Of a stretch of 64,000 bases of DNA, positions 62,145-64,000 are shown piece after piece. Below the pieces are notes generated by a model. The model had not been told where the DNA came from and did not search any database. It worked only from the letters and a program-made list of their open reading frames with translations. The stretch lies in contig JAGYKP010000084.1 of assembly GCA_018401555.1 (NCBI GenBank), positions 124,001 through 188,000 of the forward strand, read 5' to 3'. Within the stretch, counting starts at the first letter, position 1. Each line of letters starts with the position of its first letter. Both the position numbers and the translations under genes were made by a program. The DNA is from Halomonas sp. GTDB lineage: Bacteria > Pseudomonadota > Gammaproteobacteria > Pseudomonadales > Halomonadaceae.

Positions 62145-64000
62145 ATGCGATCACTCATCATCAAGCGTGCCGCGGCATTGCTCGCCATGCTGGCGGTGTC
62201 GGGAACCGCCCTGGCGGCCTCGACGCTCGAAGGCCTCGACTTCCGGCAGGGTGCCAGCGGTGAGCTCGAGGTCGATCTCGACTTCGCCGGACCGGTACCC
62301 GAGGTGCGCGGCTACCGTATCGATGATCCGGCGCGGCTGACCATCGACCTGATGGAGACCGACAACCGCCTCGACCGTCGCAGCTACTCCCTGGGTATCG
62401 GCGGCGTGCAGCAGGTCACCGCCCTGGAGGCCGGCTCGCGCACCCGCCTGGTCTTCGACCTCGAGGGGCCGCTGCCCTACAACACCCGCGAACAGGGCAA
62501 CCGCCTGCGCCTGGCCATCGGCGGTGGCGCCGCCGATACCGGCGTGGCCGCCCGTGCCGCCAGCCCTTCCACCACCCCGACGGCCACCACCACGACAGCC
62601 GCCGCGTCGCCCGAGCCGGCGCCGCGCCAGCCGGTCAGCAGCGGGCCCAGCGTCGAGGATATCGACTTCCGCCGCGGCAGCGATGGCGCCGGCCGGCTGG
62701 TGGTCACCTTCGACCGCGCCGGCGTCGACGCCCGGGTGAACGAGAGCGGCCGCAACCGCATCACCGCCGAGCTGATGGATGTCGACCTTCCCACCTCGCT
62801 GGACCAGGTCTATGACGTCAGCGACTTCGGCACCCCGCTGCAGCGGATCACCCCGCGCGTGGGTCGCAACGGCGTGACCCTCGACATCCAGGGCAGCGGC
62901 GACTACGCCATGGTCTCCACCCAGAGCGGCCGCCAGCTGACCATCGAGGCCCAGCCGGTCACCCGCCAGCAGCAGGAACAGCGGGTGCGCGAGCAGTTCC
63001 CCTACACCGGCGAGCGCATCACCCTGAACTTCCAGGATATCGAGGTGCGCTCGGTGCTGGCGATCATCGCCGACTTCACCGGGCTCAACCTGGTGGCCAG
63101 CGACAGCGTGCAGGGTCGCGTGACCCTGAACCTCGAGGATGTGCCCTGGGACCAGGCACTGGACCTGGTGCTCAAGAGCCACGGCCTGTCCAGCCGCCAG
63201 GATGGCAACGTGATCGTGGTGGCCCCCGCCGCCGAGTTGGCCCAGCGTGAGCAGCTCGAGCTGCAGACCCGCGAGCAGCTCGAGACCCTGGCGCCGCTGG
63301 AGACCGAATATATCGAGGTCAAGTACGCCAAGGCGAATGATATCGCGGCCCTGCTGCGCGGTGGCGGCCAGTCGGGCTTCGGCCTGCTGACCGAGCGCGG
63401 CAAGGTGGCGGTGGACCCGCGCACCAATACCCTGCTGATCCAGGATACCGCCGACCAGATCGATAGCATCATGGATACCCTGGAGCGCCTTGACGTGGCG
63501 GTGCGCCAGGTGCAGATCGAGGCGCGTATTGTCATCGCCGGACAGACGGCCTCGCGTGAACTGGGCGTCAACTGGGGGGCGTCGGGAGCAGGCAGCCGCT
63601 TCGATCTGGGGGGCGCCTCCGATGGTTCGCCGATCTCCGGGCTTGGCGGGCTGGCGGTAGATTTCGGTTCCACCGACCGTGGCGTCGGCGGCATGACCAG
63701 TTTCGCCTTCGGCTACCTCTCCGGCGATGTGCTGCTCGACCTGGAGCTGCGCGCCATGGAGAGCGATGGCAAGAGCTATACCATCTCCCAGCCGCGAGTG
63801 ATTACCGCCAACCAGACCACCGCGGTGATCAAGCAGGGGCAGGAGCGTGCCTATCGCGAGGCGGCGGCCAGTGGCGCCTCGGCGGTGGACTTCAAGGAGG
63901 CAGTGCTCTCCCTGGAGGTGACGCCCCAGATCACCCCGGACAACCGCATCATCATGGATGTGGCGATCACCAATGACACCTTCGGCGAGTTCAACCCCGG
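62145..64000 (+). CDS. pilQ: Type IV pilus secretin PilQ (3' end outside the window)
   Basis: Outer-membrane secretin pore for the pilus fibre; 618 codons are present. ATG 62145 follows GGGGGGAAGGG. A signal peptide (MRSLIIKRAAALLAMLAVSG, cleavage after ALA) leads to two AMIN murein-binding domains (STLEGLDFRQGASGELEVDL, and VEDIDFRRGSDGAGRLVVTF) joined by a Thr/Ala-rich linker, then the secretin/TonB N0 domain (RITLNFQDIEVRSVLAIIAD), an N1 domain (EYIEVKYAKANDIAALLRGG) with RTNTLLIQDTADQIDSIMDT, and the start of the secretin barrel (VRQVQIEARIVIAGQTASRE, SYTISQPRVITANQTTAVIK). The frame is intact to the window edge. Confidence 0.95.
   Translation, partial: MRSLIIKRAAALLAMLAVSGTALAASTLEGLDFRQGASGELEVDLDFAGPVPEVRGYRIDDPARLTIDLMETDNRLDRRSYSLGIGGVQQVTALEAGSRTRLVFDLEGPLPYNTREQGNRLRLAIGGGAADTGVAARAASPSTTPTATTTTAAASPEPAPRQPVSSGPSVEDIDFRRGSDGAGRLVVTFDRAGVDARVNESGRNRITAELMDVDLPTSLDQVYDVSDFGTPLQRITPRVGRNGVTLDIQGSGDYAMVSTQSGRQLTIEAQPVTRQQQEQRVREQFPYTGERITLNFQDIEVRSVLAIIADFTGLNLVASDSVQGRVTLNLEDVPWDQALDLVLKSHGLSSRQDGNVIVVAPAAELAQREQLELQTREQLETLAPLETEYIEVKYAKANDIAALLRGGGQSGFGLLTERGKVAVDPRTNTLLIQDTADQIDSIMDTLERLDVAVRQVQIEARIVIAGQTASRELGVNWGASGAGSRFDLGGASDGSPISGLGGLAVDFGSTDRGVGGMTSFAFGYLSGDVLLDLELRAMESDGKSYTISQPRVITANQTTAVIKQGQERAYREAAASGASAVDFKEAVLSLEVTPQITPDNRIIMDVAITNDTFGEFNP

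Overview
The window is a GC-rich chromosomal segment of a gammaproteobacterium. Gene content and order (map-glnD-dapC-dapD; rpsB-tsf-pyrH-frr-uppS-cdsA-dxr-rseP-bamA-skp-lpxD-fabZ-lpxA-lpxB-rnhB-dnaE-accA-tilS; hemB-ppk; ubiE-ubiJ-ubiB-hisE-tatABC; hslUV-ftsN-argS-priA-rpmE; mrcA | pilMNOPQ) match the pseudomonad/oceanospirillalean arrangement. Protein style, a DUF3087 gene and the intergenic repeats point to Halomonas or another member of the Halomonadaceae. I see no rRNA, tRNA, insertion sequence, prophage or CRISPR array.

Layout. 1-5461 (minus): lysine/diaminopimelate genes dapD (cut by the window edge), an ArsC-like thioredoxin-fold gene and dapC, then nitrogen sensor glnD and map. 5777-26538 (plus): the translation / phospholipid / isoprenoid / envelope super-cluster from rpsB to tilS, which makes undecaprenyl and CDP-DAG precursors, matures outer-membrane proteins and builds lipid A. 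26562-28088 (minus) ppx, then rho, ubiD, a Fre-type flavin reductase and folM on plus. 32956-34638 is the most interesting stretch: a 42-residue membrane peptide gene, then two short reading frames each with a Phe/Trp/Tyr cluster, a terminator-like hairpin between them, and a class I DAHP synthase (aroG). This looks like a two-stage aromatic-amino-acid attenuation leader. 34952-41115 holds DUF3087, a badly broken phoX, ppk and hemB. 41324-47480: elbB, then tat, his and ubiquinone genes on minus. 47667-54485 (minus): hslU, hslV, ftsN, argS, priA. 54672-56339 (plus): rpmE and a malic enzyme. 56438-58953 (minus): mrcA. 59214-64000 (plus): pilM-N-O-P-Q, with pilQ running off the end.

Sequence quality. 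At least twenty otherwise well-conserved genes, many of them essential (cdsA, dxr, rseP, bamA, lpxD, lpxB, tilS, rho, hemB and others), are interrupted by single-base indels. Most are one extra base next to an identical base; a minority are a base missing from a C-run. In every case the family continues immediately in another frame, so I read these as assembly errors, not gene death. They cluster: the first 9.8 kb, dnaE, argS and the pil genes are clean, while phoX, ppk, priA and ftsN carry many. Coordinates of broken genes below span the whole inferred gene.

Regulation visible in the sequence: several good sigma70-type promoters (dapC, fabZ, accA, bamA, rpmE, elbB), a number of them with the -10 hexamer inside a short perfect inverted repeat; a possible sigma32 promoter plus 5'UTR stem-loop before hslVU; a possible Pho box before phoX; and two copies of a palindromic intergenic repeat.
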